Assembly (NCBI GenBank): GCA_035640475.1
Contig: DASQWC010000070.1
Span: forward strand, 1-37,182
DNA: 37,182 bases
Reading direction: 5' to 3'
Source: DASQWC01 sp035640475
GTDB lineage: Bacteria; Actinomycetota; JAICYB01
In this document: piece by piece, positions 24,825-32,421 of the stretch
Layout of the letters: each line of letters opens with the position of its first letter
Position numbering within the stretch: position 1 is the first letter of the stretch
Notes under the pieces: model-generated
What the model was told of the DNA's origin: nothing
Seen by the model: the letters and a program-made list of their open reading frames with translations, nothing else
Databases searched by the model: none
Position numbers and translations under genes: made by a program

Positions 24825-24858
24825 CTAAGCTTTCCCCGAGCCGACGGGGAGGTCGACG

Positions 24859-25737
24859 ATGAGCCTGCGTCATGCCGAACACCTGGCGTCCATCCAACGC
24901 CGGACGGATGCACCGAAGCCGGCGGTCGGGCATGCCCACTTCTGGGAGCGCGCGATGTCACGAAGGAGTCTGTTCGGCGTGGCGGCGGGCGCCTTGGCCG
25001 CGGGAACCGTCCTGAAGCCGGGTGCAGCGTGGGCGGGAAGCTCTGACCCGAAGCCCATTCCGGGCGGCCTCGGAGGAGGCGGTCAGGGGTACCACGTCTA
25101 CCTGCCCGGTGAAGGTGCGGAGCCGTCGACGATTTTCGACTTCAACGGCATCGTCGCCATCCAGCAGGTCGGCGGAACCGGCATGGGCCGGCAAGGCGGC
25201 GTGGTCGCGCCCTTTCCCTTCGAGGTCGACGTCCGTTTCATGGCCGGCAAGTACATCGCCGAGGACGGCAAGCTCCGGCGAGGCACATTCGCGTTCATCT
25301 GACTGGACGTCTACGCGGGGGCGGTCGCCCCCCCGACCCAGATCCACGACAACAATCCGGGCATCACTCAATCGGGATTGTTCTGGACGGTCCGCGTCCC
25401 GGACTCGGCCCTGCACTACGACAAGCACTCCGGAACGGCCACGTTGACCGTGCGCAACGTGCGACTCTTCGACCACTATCACGTCGCGAACGCCTTGGCC
25501 GGCGGTCCGGCGGCGAGCGTCGTGGCCTCTTTCGTCTCGACCTGGAAACCGGAAGGCAAGGCGGCGAAGGTCTCCAGCGAGGCCGACGACTTCACGGGGA
25601 TGTTTCGCGACGCCGTCTCGACGATCGAATGGGAATCCCGTAGCTCGGGCTTCGGATACCGCTCCGACCCGGCGAAGACATCGTCGACGGTGTTTGCGCT
25701 GATCGGCAGCGAGCGAAACGGAGCCTTCAACTCCTGA
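24859..25737 (+). pseudogene. Tat-signal exported protein interrupted by one in-frame TGA (pseudogene or recoded)
   Basis: A single reading frame of 292 codons broken only by TGA at 25300-25302. The first part (147 residues) begins with a 33-residue leader and a twin-arginine signal (SRRSLFGVAAGALAAG...AWAG). It is followed by a secreted beta-rich region (YHVYLPGEGAEPSTIFDFNGIV). After the TGA the same frame continues LDVYAGAVAPP...SGLFWTVRVPDSALHY to the stop at 25737 with coding-like composition and no other defect. GGGGAGG is a good ribosome-binding site. The family has no known function. Explanations are a nonsense mutation (for example from TGG), a sequence error, or recoding. A hairpin with a GGTC loop starts 14 nt after the TGA. 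The encoded protein contains no cysteine. Confidence 0.7.
25317..25332 (+). other. SECIS-like hairpin after the in-frame TGA
   Basis: GGGGGC (25317-25322), loop GGTC, GCCCCC (25327-25332). The loop begins 20 nt after the TGA at 25300, within the range of bacterial SECIS elements, which often carry G/U bases in the apical loop. Such GC hairpins also arise by chance in this sequence. Confidence 0.25.
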
Positions 25738-26522
25738 GCCCGGACCGGCAGTTCTGGGCGATCGATCGCCGCGATCGCATCGCCGTCTGCACGTTCACGC
25801 GCCCGCCGCGAAACTTCATGAGCTTTGCGGCGATGACGGAGCTCGAGGGCGTCCTCAACGAGCTCGCTGCCGACGAATTGGTCTCGATCGTCGTCCTGAC
25901 GGGCGGGGTCGACGGCTACTTCGTGGCACACGCGGACTTGGACGACCTAACGAGGGTCGGACGAGGCGAACCGGTCGAGGGCGATCCGACGAGCTGGTAC
26001 CGGTGCTTGTCGCTGCTCGAATCGATGCCGCAGCCGACCGTCGCCGCGATCAACGGCCAGGCCCACGGCGGCGGATCGGAGATCTCGTGGGCGTGCACGA
26101 TGCGCCTCATCGCCGAGTCGGGCCACATGGGGCAGCCCGAAGTCGTCGTCGGGATCATCCCCGGGGCCGGCGGCACACAGCGGTTGCCGAGACTTGTCGG
26201 ATCGGGGCGGGGCGCGGAGCTCGTCCTGTCAGGCCGGGTGATTCGTCCCGACGAGGCCCGTGCGTGGGGTCTCGTCAACGCCGTCCTGCCCGACGAGAGT
26301 TTCGTCGACCACGTGGTCGCGTGGCTGGAGCCGATCGCACGTCACCCGCGTTCTGCTCTGGTCGCGGGCAAGAAAGCCATCGTCGAGGGCCTGAAGCTTC
26401 CGTTCGACGAAGGGTTGCGGCTCGAAGGTCGGCTGTTCCTGCAGCTGCAAACGGGCCGGGAAGCACTCGCGCTCCAGGACGAGACGCTCGACACGTACGC
26501 AAAGGGCGCCGACCCCATCTGA
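25734..26522 (+). CDS. Enoyl-CoA hydratase/isomerase family protein (crotonase), probable CTG start
   Basis: A protein of about 262 residues. Both crotonase glutamates appear intact: E116 in GGGSEISWACT and E136 in GQPEVVVGIIPGAGGTQRL, so hydratase activity is plausible. The N-terminal strand (FWAIDRRDRIAVCTFTRPPRNF) is encoded upstream of the first ATG (25818). No ATG, GTG or TTG occurs in this frame between the stop at 25641 and 25818. CTG at 25734 overlaps the preceding TGA stop (CTGA) and has GGAG (25720-25723) 10 nt upstream, so it is the best start. If translation begins at 25818 the first strand would be lost. The next gene starts 2 bp after the stop. Confidence 0.8.
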   Translation: MSPDRQFWAIDRRDRIAVCTFTRPPRNFMSFAAMTELEGVLNELAADELVSIVVLTGGVDGYFVAHADLDDLTRVGRGEPVEGDPTSWYRCLSLLESMPQPTVAAINGQAHGGGSEISWACTMRLIAESGHMGQPEVVVGIIPGAGGTQRLPRLVGSGRGAELVLSGRVIRPDEARAWGLVNAVLPDESFVDHVVAWLEPIARHPRSALVAGKKAIVEGLKLPFDEGLRLEGRLFLQLQTGREALALQDETLDTYAKGADPI

Positions 26523-26524
26523 GC

Positions 26525-27016
26525 ATGGAGGTCCGCGCAGCCCACGAGGACGACCTCGAGCAGATCAATGAGATCTACAACCACTACGTGCGGACATCGC
26601 CGGCGACGTTCGACATCGACGAGGTCTCGCTGGAGACGCGTCGTCGGTGGTTCGAACAGTTCGGATCATCCGGCCCACACCGGATATTCGTCGCACGCGA
26701 TGGGGACGAGATTCTCGGGTTCGCATACTCCAGCCGGCTGCACGAGCGGAAGGCATACGAGACGTCGCTGAACGTCACCGTCTACGTCGCGCCCGACCGG
26801 CGCACCACGGGCGTCGGGAAGGCTCTCTACAGCGCGCTCTTCGAGGCGATTGCCGGTGAGGACGTTCACCGCGCCTATGCCGGCATCAGCATGCCGAACC
26901 CGGCCTCGGTCCGCCTGCACGAGTCTTTCGGCTTCCGCCAAGTTGCGGTCTTCAGCGAGCAAGGCAGAAAGTTCGATAAGTACTGGGACGTAGCCTGGTT
27001 CGAAAAGGAGCTGTGA
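26525..27016 (+). CDS. GNAT N-acetyltransferase, phosphinothricin acetyltransferase-like
   Basis: A 163-residue GNAT protein. The N-terminal IRAA-type start with INEIYNHYVRTSPATFD and the following ETRRRWFEQF are characteristic of the phosphinothricin/methionine sulfoximine acetyltransferase group. The acetyl-CoA loop is YVAPDRRTTGVGKALYSALF, and the C-terminal NPASVRLHESFGFRQVAVFSEQGRKF is typical. It acetylates small amines in known members; the actual substrate is unknown. The ATG lies 2 bp after the crotonase stop, and its own stop overlaps the SDR start (TGATG), giving a coupled trio. Confidence 0.88.
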   Translation: MEVRAAHEDDLEQINEIYNHYVRTSPATFDIDEVSLETRRRWFEQFGSSGPHRIFVARDGDEILGFAYSSRLHERKAYETSLNVTVYVAPDRRTTGVGKALYSALFEAIAGEDVHRAYAGISMPNPASVRLHESFGFRQVAVFSEQGRKFDKYWDVAWFEKEL

Positions 27017-27813
27017 TGCGAGCACTGATCACCGGTTGTTCGACGGGTATCGGCAGAGCCGCGGCGCTGGAGCTCACGAAGCGCGGCTTCGAGGTCATCG
27101 CAACTGCGCGCAGGCCGGAAGCTCTCGAAGACCTCGAGGTCGCCGAACGCCTCCAGCTGGACGTGACGGATCAGAAATCAGTCGACGCGGCGGTGAAAGC
27201 GGCCGGACAGATCGACGTGCTCGTGAACAACGCCGGCATCGGGGTCGGCGGACCGATCGAGAAGGTTCCGTTGGCGGAAGTCCAGCGCCTGTTCGACACG
27301 AACGTCTGGGGCTGCGTGCGCATGATCCATGCGGTCGTTCCGCAGATGCGGGAACGGGGAAGCGGCGTCATCGTCAACGTGACGTCGGTCGCCGGTCGCG
27401 TCTCCTCACCGCTGGGTGGGTACTACTCGTCTTCCAAGTACGCGATGGAGGCGATCTCCGAGGCGCTGCACTACGAGTGCAACCACTTCGGCATCAAGGT
27501 CCGTGTCGTCGAGCCCGGCGGATTCGAGACGAACATCCAGGACAACGGCCGGGTGTTCGGTGAGGACGAGCCGCCGTACGACGAGCTCCAGCGGGAATGG
27601 GAGAAGGCGCAGAGCTCGTTCATGGGAACCGGAGGTGTGCGCCCCGGCCCGGAACCCGTCGCGCAGGTCATCGCCGACGCGATCGAGTTCGAGGGCGCGA
27701 AGCTCCGGTGGCCCGTCGGCGACGACGCCGACCTGATCTTCAGCGTTCGCAGCCAGATGAACGACGAGGATTTCGAGTCGACGATGCGGCAGACGCTCGG
27801 GCTTACTTGGTAA
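27016..27813 (+). CDS. Short-chain dehydrogenase/reductase
   Basis: A 265-residue classical SDR oxidoreductase. The cofactor motif TGCSTGIG is at the N-terminus, NNAG follows, and the catalytic YSSSK is Y137 and K141, with the serine in VNVTSVAG. It resembles SDRs annotated as SDR family NAD(P)-dependent oxidoreductases acting on ketones, alcohols or retinol-like substrates. AAAGGAG lies 5 nt before ATG 27016, which favours it over GTG 27013. The gene overlaps the GNAT stop and, at its 3' end, the convergent methyltransferase by 11 bp. Confidence 0.92.
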   Translation: MRALITGCSTGIGRAAALELTKRGFEVIATARRPEALEDLEVAERLQLDVTDQKSVDAAVKAAGQIDVLVNNAGIGVGGPIEKVPLAEVQRLFDTNVWGCVRMIHAVVPQMRERGSGVIVNVTSVAGRVSSPLGGYYSSSKYAMEAISEALHYECNHFGIKVRVVEPGGFETNIQDNGRVFGEDEPPYDELQREWEKAQSSFMGTGGVRPGPEPVAQVIADAIEFEGAKLRWPVGDDADLIFSVRSQMNDEDFESTMRQTLGLTW

Positions 27814-28528
27814 GAACGAAAAGTTCGTAGCGGTCGTCCGGCGCGAACTCCGAGTGCCGGTACGGGCGAACGTCAACACGAAACCCGACACGCTCGAACA
27901 GCGTCGTCCACGTCGAGCGCGGAAAGAGTCCGACAACGTGGCGGTCTGACTCGACTCGCTCGGTCTCCCCTTCGCGAAGGACGTACACGAACGTGATCTC
28001 GACCGTGTTTCCCTTCGCCGGGTGGATCCATTCGAGGTAGCGCAGGCCGCGATCACCTTCGCTGTAGCCGCCCGATGTTGTGCGCGGGACGAAGTTCTCG
28101 GTGGTGTTGTCCGGGACGAACAAGGCGATGCCCCCCGGCTGGAGGTGCTCAAAGGCCGTGCGCATCGCCGCCTCGATGTCTTCCTCAGTCGTCAGGTACG
28201 CGATGGCGTCGTGAACGAAGACGGCGTCGAATGAGCGCCCGAGGCGGAGCGTGCGCATGTCCCCCTCGATGTGTTCGAGCTCCGGATTGATCGTCCGGCT
28301 GAGCTCGAGCATCTCGGGCGAGAGGTCGGTCAAGGTCATCTCGAAGTGCTTCTTCATGTGGCTGGCGTTGTTGCCGCCGCCCGAACCGAGCTCGAGGACC
28401 GTGCTCACCGGACGCGAGTGAGCCTGCAGAACCTCCGTGAACACCTTGGCTTCTTCCCAGTAGCTCTTCGGATGCGTCAGGAGGTGAAACCAGCCGGCGA
28501 ACTCGCCGTACAGGCGAGGATTGGTCAC
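27803..28528 (-). CDS. Class I SAM-dependent methyltransferase
   Basis: A protein of about 241 residues. The SAM-binding motif VLELGSGGGNNASHM, the acidic residue in LTDLSPEML, the GDMRTLRLGRSFDAVFVHDAIAYL segment and the LQPGGIALFVPD motif place it in the class I family. The substrate is unknown. The GTG start at 28528 overlaps the stop of the upstream quinone oxidoreductase gene (GTGA), so the two are translated together. The longer upstream open frame belongs to the antisense side of the oxidoreductase and is not used. The 3' end overlaps the SDR gene. Confidence 0.9.
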   Translation of the reverse strand: MTNPRLYGEFAGWFHLLTHPKSYWEEAKVFTEVLQAHSRPVSTVLELGSGGGNNASHMKKHFEMTLTDLSPEMLELSRTINPELEHIEGDMRTLRLGRSFDAVFVHDAIAYLTTEEDIEAAMRTAFEHLQPGGIALFVPDNTTENFVPRTTSGGYSEGDRGLRYLEWIHPAKGNTVEITFVYVLREGETERVESDRHVVGLFPRSTWTTLFERVGFRVDVRPYRHSEFAPDDRYELFVLTK

Positions 28529-29487
28529 GGGACGAGAACAACGCGACCGAAGGCCCGACGGCTCTCGATGTACTCGTGCGCCGCTGCGGCATCCGAGAGC
28601 GGGAACGTCCGATCGATCGCGACCCGGAGGTCGCCGCGCGCTACGTCGTCGATGATCGATTGCACGATGTCGTGGCCGTCCCCGAGCATCAACTCGGCCC
28701 CCAGGAACACACCCGTGAGCGTGAGGTTGCGTTCCATGAGAACGGACGTGTCCAGCGGACGGCGTCCTCGAGCCATGTCTCCGACGGTGATGCACCTTCC
28801 CCTGTAGGCGAGCGACTCGATCGAGCCGAGCAATGTACTCCCGACCGAGTCGACGGCGAGGTCGACCCCGCGGCCGTTGGTCAGGCGCCGGACCTCCTCG
28901 ACCAGCTCGACCTGCGCGTAGTTCACGCCGTGGTCGAGGCCGAACTCCGTCTTGAGCCGTTCGAGCTTCTCGTCGGAGGACGCCGTTGCCAGCGTGGTCG
29001 CGCCGGCCCGCTTGGCCATTTGAATCGCAGCAATCCCGACGCCGCCGGCTCCCCCCTGGATGAGCACGCTCTCGCCGTCGGTGAGATGACCGAACGTGAA
29101 GAGACAGGCGTGCGCCGTCCCGTAGGCGACGGGGATACACGCGCCCTCCTCGGTCGTCAGGTCGTCCGGAAGAAGCCACGTCGTCTGCCACGGCACGGCG
29201 ATCATCTCGGCGTGTGAGCCGAAGAAATTCACGGCGACGACCCGCTGGCCCGCTTTCCTGTCGGTGACGTGCTCGCCGACTTCACGAATCGTGCCGGCGC
29301 ACTGGTAGCCGACGATGTGGGGCTCGGTCGCCATCGCGCCGCCGGCCCGGTTGCCGATGTCACCGCCTTCGATCGAGATGGCCGCGACGTCGATGAGGAC
29401 CGATCCGGGGCCGCATTGGGGGTCCGGGACGTCCTCGTAGCGGAAGACATCCGGTGGACCGGTGTGGTAGTAAACGGCGGCCTTCAT
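28525..29487 (-). CDS. Medium-chain quinone oxidoreductase/zinc-alcohol-dehydrogenase-like protein
   Basis: A protein of about 320 residues of the medium-chain dehydrogenase superfamily. The N-terminal GroES-like domain (MKAAVYYHTGPPDVFRYEDV) and the Rossmann motif GGAGGVGIAAIQMAK match NADPH quinone reductases. The zinc-binding cysteines of alcohol dehydrogenases are not visible. ATG 29487 fits the family start; GTG 29508 gives seven more residues. The upstream gap contains a strong palindrome. It is coupled to the methyltransferase gene (GTGA). Confidence 0.88.
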   Translation of the reverse strand: MKAAVYYHTGPPDVFRYEDVPDPQCGPGSVLIDVAAISIEGGDIGNRAGGAMATEPHIVGYQCAGTIREVGEHVTDRKAGQRVVAVNFFGSHAEMIAVPWQTTWLLPDDLTTEEGACIPVAYGTAHACLFTFGHLTDGESVLIQGGAGGVGIAAIQMAKRAGATTLATASSDEKLERLKTEFGLDHGVNYAQVELVEEVRRLTNGRGVDLAVDSVGSTLLGSIESLAYRGRCITVGDMARGRRPLDTSVLMERNLTLTGVFLGAELMLGDGHDIVQSIIDDVARGDLRVAIDRTFPLSDAAAAHEYIESRRAFGRVVLVP

Positions 29488-29516
29488 GGGTAACGAGTGT
29501 AGGTGCACAAAGGAGC

Positions 29517-29541
29517 AAAATGCCTAGTGCCTAGGCGTTTT
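29517..29541. promoter_or_regulatory. Palindromic operator candidate in divergent promoter region
   Basis: AAAA-T-GCCTAG (29517-29527) and CTAGGC-G-TTTT (29531-29541) flank a 3-bp TGC centre, an imperfect 25-bp palindrome with one mismatched pair. It also contains a tandem TGCCTAG repeat (29521-29534). It lies between the quinone reductase gene and the membrane protein gene and overlaps the expected -35 of the latter (TATAGT -10 at 29555-29560). No cognate regulator is adjacent. Confidence 0.5.
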
Positions 29542-29554
29542 CACCCCCCTCAGC

Positions 29555-29560
29555 TATAGT
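29555..29560 (+). promoter_or_regulatory. Candidate -10 box for the 29603 membrane protein gene
   Basis: TATAGT matches the -10 consensus well and lies about 43 bp before the ATG. The -35 region, 17 bp upstream, is weak (TAGGCG) and overlaps the palindrome, suggesting an activator or repressor site. Confidence 0.45.
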
Positions 29561-29602
29561 CCACACGGCGTTGGGTGGCAGTCGACGAGAGGAGGCAGGC
29601 GC

Positions 29603-30343
29603 ATGGATTCCAGGGCACGTGCCCGCTTCGCAGCGGCAACGGGCCTGCTGTTCGCCTTGGCCATAGCGGCCACCGGCATCATCAGCGAGGTCAAGGAATT
29701 CGATCGTGCAGGTGACCTCGTGCTACAGGCGAGCAACGAGGTATTTGGAACGACCACACTGCTGACCGGTTTTGCGGCGGTGTTCTTCTTCGCGTTCGGA
29801 TCGACGCTGGCTGCGCGTATCCGTCAGCTGGAGGGCGGATCCGGACGTTTGGCGGCAGCGGTGAACGCGTCCAGCGCGATTATCGCCGGCACGCTTGCGC
29901 TGTCGGTCGGCATCGCGTACGCGGCACGTTCGACGGGATCCGCGGATCTCGCCGCCCTGCTGACGGGCCTTCTCGACGGGCCGGCGCTGTTCTTCCCGGC
30001 GGCAGTGTTCCTCGGCGCCGGCTCGACGGTGGCACTCCGTACTCCGTCGATTCCGAGCTACAGCATGTGGTCGGCACGTTTGATCTTCCCGCTCGCGCTG
30101 GCGTACCTGGCGTTCGGCGGGTTGCAGCTCTTCAAGAACTACGCATGGCTCAACGAGACGGGCTACATCTCGTTCGCCGTGACCGTCGCGATCGTCAGCC
30201 TCATCGGCATGAACCGCTGGGGCGAGATGGACGACACGACGCCGGCGCAGCGCCGTTCGGCTCCTGCTCCCGCAGCAGCACCGGCGGCAGCGGCTCCGGC
30301 CAAGCGCAAGCCCGCCAAGCGGAAGCCGGCGCGCAAGCGCTAA
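29603..30343 (+). CDS. Multi-pass membrane protein with basic Ala/Pro/Lys-rich tail, function unknown
   Basis: A 246-residue protein not recognised as a named family. About six hydrophobic segments span residues 8-27, 48-67, 90-110, 120-145, 155-172 and 185-205. A C-terminal tail of about 35 residues is rich in Ala, Pro, Lys and Arg (AAAAPAKRKPAKRKPARKR) and is probably cytoplasmic. It has a good GGAGG ribosome-binding site. The basic tail resembles disordered, histone-like or pupylation-like extensions common in actinobacteria. The stop shares CTAA with the convergent AlkD-like gene. Confidence 0.75.
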   Translation: MDSRARARFAAATGLLFALAIAATGIISEVKEFDRAGDLVLQASNEVFGTTTLLTGFAAVFFFAFGSTLAARIRQLEGGSGRLAAAVNASSAIIAGTLALSVGIAYAARSTGSADLAALLTGLLDGPALFFPAAVFLGAGSTVALRTPSIPSYSMWSARLIFPLALAYLAFGGLQLFKNYAWLNETGYISFAVTVAIVSLIGMNRWGEMDDTTPAQRRSAPAPAAAPAAAAPAKRKPAKRKPARKR

Positions 30344-31071
30344 ATCGATCTACCGGCTGATTTCCGAGCGCGGGGGGTTCGCCCCCCGCGCTCGAGCCAT
30401 TTCAGGCCCTCGCGCTGAGAGAGACCAGAGAGCTCGGATCTGTGATCGCGAACGAATCTCCGGACGGCCGGGCCGTCGGTCTTGGAGTACTCCCTGAGCG
30501 CCCAGCCGATCGCCTTTCGCACGAAGAACTCGGGGTCACCTGCCCGCCGGAGGCAATGGGAGAACAGGCGATCGGCGTCGGTCGCCGACTTGTACCCGAG
30601 CTGGTGCAGGATGGCCGTCCGGGCGAGCCAAATGTTGTCGGAGGCGATCCACTCGTCCATGGCATCGGCAAGCTCGGGCCATGTCGTGACGAGCGAGCCG
30701 GTTGTGTGCGCGGCAAGTGAGTCGACGGTGTCCCACCACGACTTGGTCGTCACGAGGTATCCAACTGTCGGAAGGAAGCCCGGAGACGCGACGCGCACGT
30801 GGCGCCGAAGGTAGCCGCAGGCGAAGTACTGCCACTCCCGTTCCGGCCGCTTCCAGCAAGCCCGCGCCACCGATCGAAGCTCGTGCTCGGTCGGCGTCGC
30901 CGCCCCCGTCAGCACCTCGCGAAAGATCTGCCGCTGTACGGGAGCCGGGATCCCGTAGTACGGGAAGAGGTTGCGCATGTAGCGGCTCATGCCGGCGGCT
31001 TTCGCTTCGTCGCGCGCCGACTCGAACCGGCGCCCGAGTGCGGACAGCAGGTTTGCCGCCGAATCGCTCAC
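30340..31071 (-). CDS. AlkD-like DNA alkylation repair protein (HEAT-like repeat)
   Basis: A protein of about 243 residues of the DNA alkylation repair (AlkC/AlkD) superfamily: all-helical HEAT-like repeats with MSRYMRNLFPYYGIPAPVQR near the start, WQYFACGYLRRHV, SWWDTVDSLAAHTTG and NIWLARTAILHQLGYK. Known AlkD excises 3-methyl and 7-methyl purines. The start is GTG 31071, just before the conserved region, and no strong ribosome-binding site is visible. The C-terminal tail ERGGRTPRARKS is encoded across a 13-bp GC hairpin that could be a terminator for the convergent gene. The gap to the divergent yqgE gene is 49 bp. Confidence 0.85.
   Translation of the reverse strand: MSDSAANLLSALGRRFESARDEAKAAGMSRYMRNLFPYYGIPAPVQRQIFREVLTGAATPTEHELRSVARACWKRPEREWQYFACGYLRRHVRVASPGFLPTVGYLVTTKSWWDTVDSLAAHTTGSLVTTWPELADAMDEWIASDNIWLARTAILHQLGYKSATDADRLFSHCLRRAGDPEFFVRKAIGWALREYSKTDGPAVRRFVRDHRSELSGLSQREGLKWLERGGRTPRARKSAGRSI
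30365..30394 (+). terminator. Strong GC hairpin at the convergent 3' ends (candidate terminator)
   Basis: The 13-bp arms CGAGCGCGGGGGG (30365-30377) and CCCCCCGCGCTCG (30382-30394) flank a TTCG tetraloop. It lies 22 bp after the stop of the membrane protein gene, inside the last codons of the opposing AlkD-like gene. There is no T-run, so an intrinsic-terminator role is uncertain. Confidence 0.5.
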
Positions 31072-31120
31072 GGGGTAACGGTACGGCGGCAAGAGTAGGC
31101 TGCGCCTTGAGCGGAGACCC

Positions 31121-31693
31121 ATGAGCAACGAGCCCGATCTCCATCGGCTGCAGGGCCGGCTGTTGGTCGCAACGCCGGGTCTGCTGGACGCAAACTTCTT
31201 CCGGTCGGTCGTCCTCATCGTCGAGCACACAGATGAAGGGGCCGCGGGTGTCGTTCTGAACCGTCCGAGCGAGACGGGTCTCGGGGAGGGACCACTCGAG
31301 GAGTGGAGCGACCTCGCGGCAGAGCCGCAGTTGGTCTTCGTGGGCGGGCCGGTCGCACCCGACGCGGCGGTGTGTCTCGCCCGCACCGGCCCGGACGGTG
31401 TGCCACCCGGCTGGCAGCCGATCGTCGGAGGTCTCGGCGTGCTCGATCTGACCGGACAGGCGGGAGAGATACGCGACGGTGTGGATCGGTTGCGCGTCTT
31501 TGCCGGCTATGCGGGCTGGGGGCCCGGGCAGCTCGAGAGCGAGCTCGAGCAAGGGTCGTGGTACGTCGTCGATGCCGACCCCGAAGACGCGCTCACCGCG
31601 ATGCCGGGCGCGCTGTGGCGTTTTGTTCTGCGTCGCCAGTCCGGAAAGCTCGCGCTCGTCGCGAACTTTCCGGCCGACCCGTCGATGAACTGA
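31121..31693 (+). CDS. YqgE/AlgH family protein
   Basis: A 190-residue protein of the YqgE/AlgH (DUF179) family. The N-terminal QGRLLVATPGLLDANFFRSVVLIVEHTDEGAAGVVLNRP and LVFVGGPVAPDAAVCLAR motifs are diagnostic, and GYAGWGPGQLESELEQGSWYV is the other conserved block. It is widespread, and its biochemical role is not settled. It starts a three-gene unit with the acyltransferase and a crotonase, all overlapping. Confidence 0.92.
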   Translation: MSNEPDLHRLQGRLLVATPGLLDANFFRSVVLIVEHTDEGAAGVVLNRPSETGLGEGPLEEWSDLAAEPQLVFVGGPVAPDAAVCLARTGPDGVPPGWQPIVGGLGVLDLTGQAGEIRDGVDRLRVFAGYAGWGPGQLESELEQGSWYVVDADPEDALTAMPGALWRFVLRRQSGKLALVANFPADPSMN

Positions 31694-32421
31694 TGTCGCA
31701 GTTCCCGCAGTTCCCCGGGAGCAAGTACCTGCGGTGGTACGGGCGCATGGTGTACGGCGCCGCGAAGATGACCGCCGGTCCGGTCTTGCGACGTCTCTAC
31801 AACGTCCGGTTGGAAGGCGTCGAGGCGATCCCCCCCAACGGAGCCGCGATCATCGCTCCGAATCACTTGTCCCTGCTCGATCCCTTCTTCATCACGCTCG
31901 TCGTGCCCCGGTTCATCACGTTCATCGGCAAGGCCGAGTACTTCGATGCCTGGCAGACGCGCATGCTCATGGAGATGGCCGGCGTCATTCCCGTGCGCCG
32001 GGAGGACCCGTCCCAGAGCTCGCTCGAGGCCGGCAAGTCCGTGCTCGAAGCGGGCAACCTGCTCGGCATCTTCCCGGAAGGCACGCGCTCGCCCGACGGA
32101 CGCCTCTACAAAGGCAAGACGGGCGCGGCTCGGATGGCCGCCGAGGTCGGCTGTCCGGTGCTGCCCACAGGTCTGATCGGCACGGCGCAGGTCATGCCGA
32201 AAGAGGCGAAGCTTCCGGGACTCGGTCCCCGGGTCACGGTCAAGTTCGGCAAGCCGATGAGCGTGCCGCCCGAAGGCCGGGAAGATGGGCGCGTCTTGCG
32301 CGAGTTCACCGACGACCTCATGGGCGAGATTGCCGGCCTGAGCGGGCAGGAGTACCGCCACCGTTACGCATACACCAAGCGGGTCGGGCAACTTCCGAAC
32401 GTCTCGAATCTGTTCGCCTGA
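31693..32421 (+). CDS. 1-acyl-sn-glycerol-3-phosphate acyltransferase family (PlsC-like)
   Basis: A 242-residue acyltransferase. The catalytic HX4D motif is NHLSLLD (H58, D63) and the phosphate-binding motif is FPEGTR (127-132). Members transfer an acyl chain to lysophosphatidic acid at the membrane; another lysophospholipid is possible. The ATG overlaps the YqgE stop (TGATG) and the stop overlaps the next ATG (TGATG). The first helix is amphipathic rather than a clear transmembrane segment. Confidence 0.92.
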   Translation: MSQFPQFPGSKYLRWYGRMVYGAAKMTAGPVLRRLYNVRLEGVEAIPPNGAAIIAPNHLSLLDPFFITLVVPRFITFIGKAEYFDAWQTRMLMEMAGVIPVRREDPSQSSLEAGKSVLEAGNLLGIFPEGTRSPDGRLYKGKTGAARMAAEVGCPVLPTGLIGTAQVMPKEAKLPGLGPRVTVKFGKPMSVPPEGREDGRVLREFTDDLMGEIAGLSGQEYRHRYAYTKRVGQLPNVSNLFA

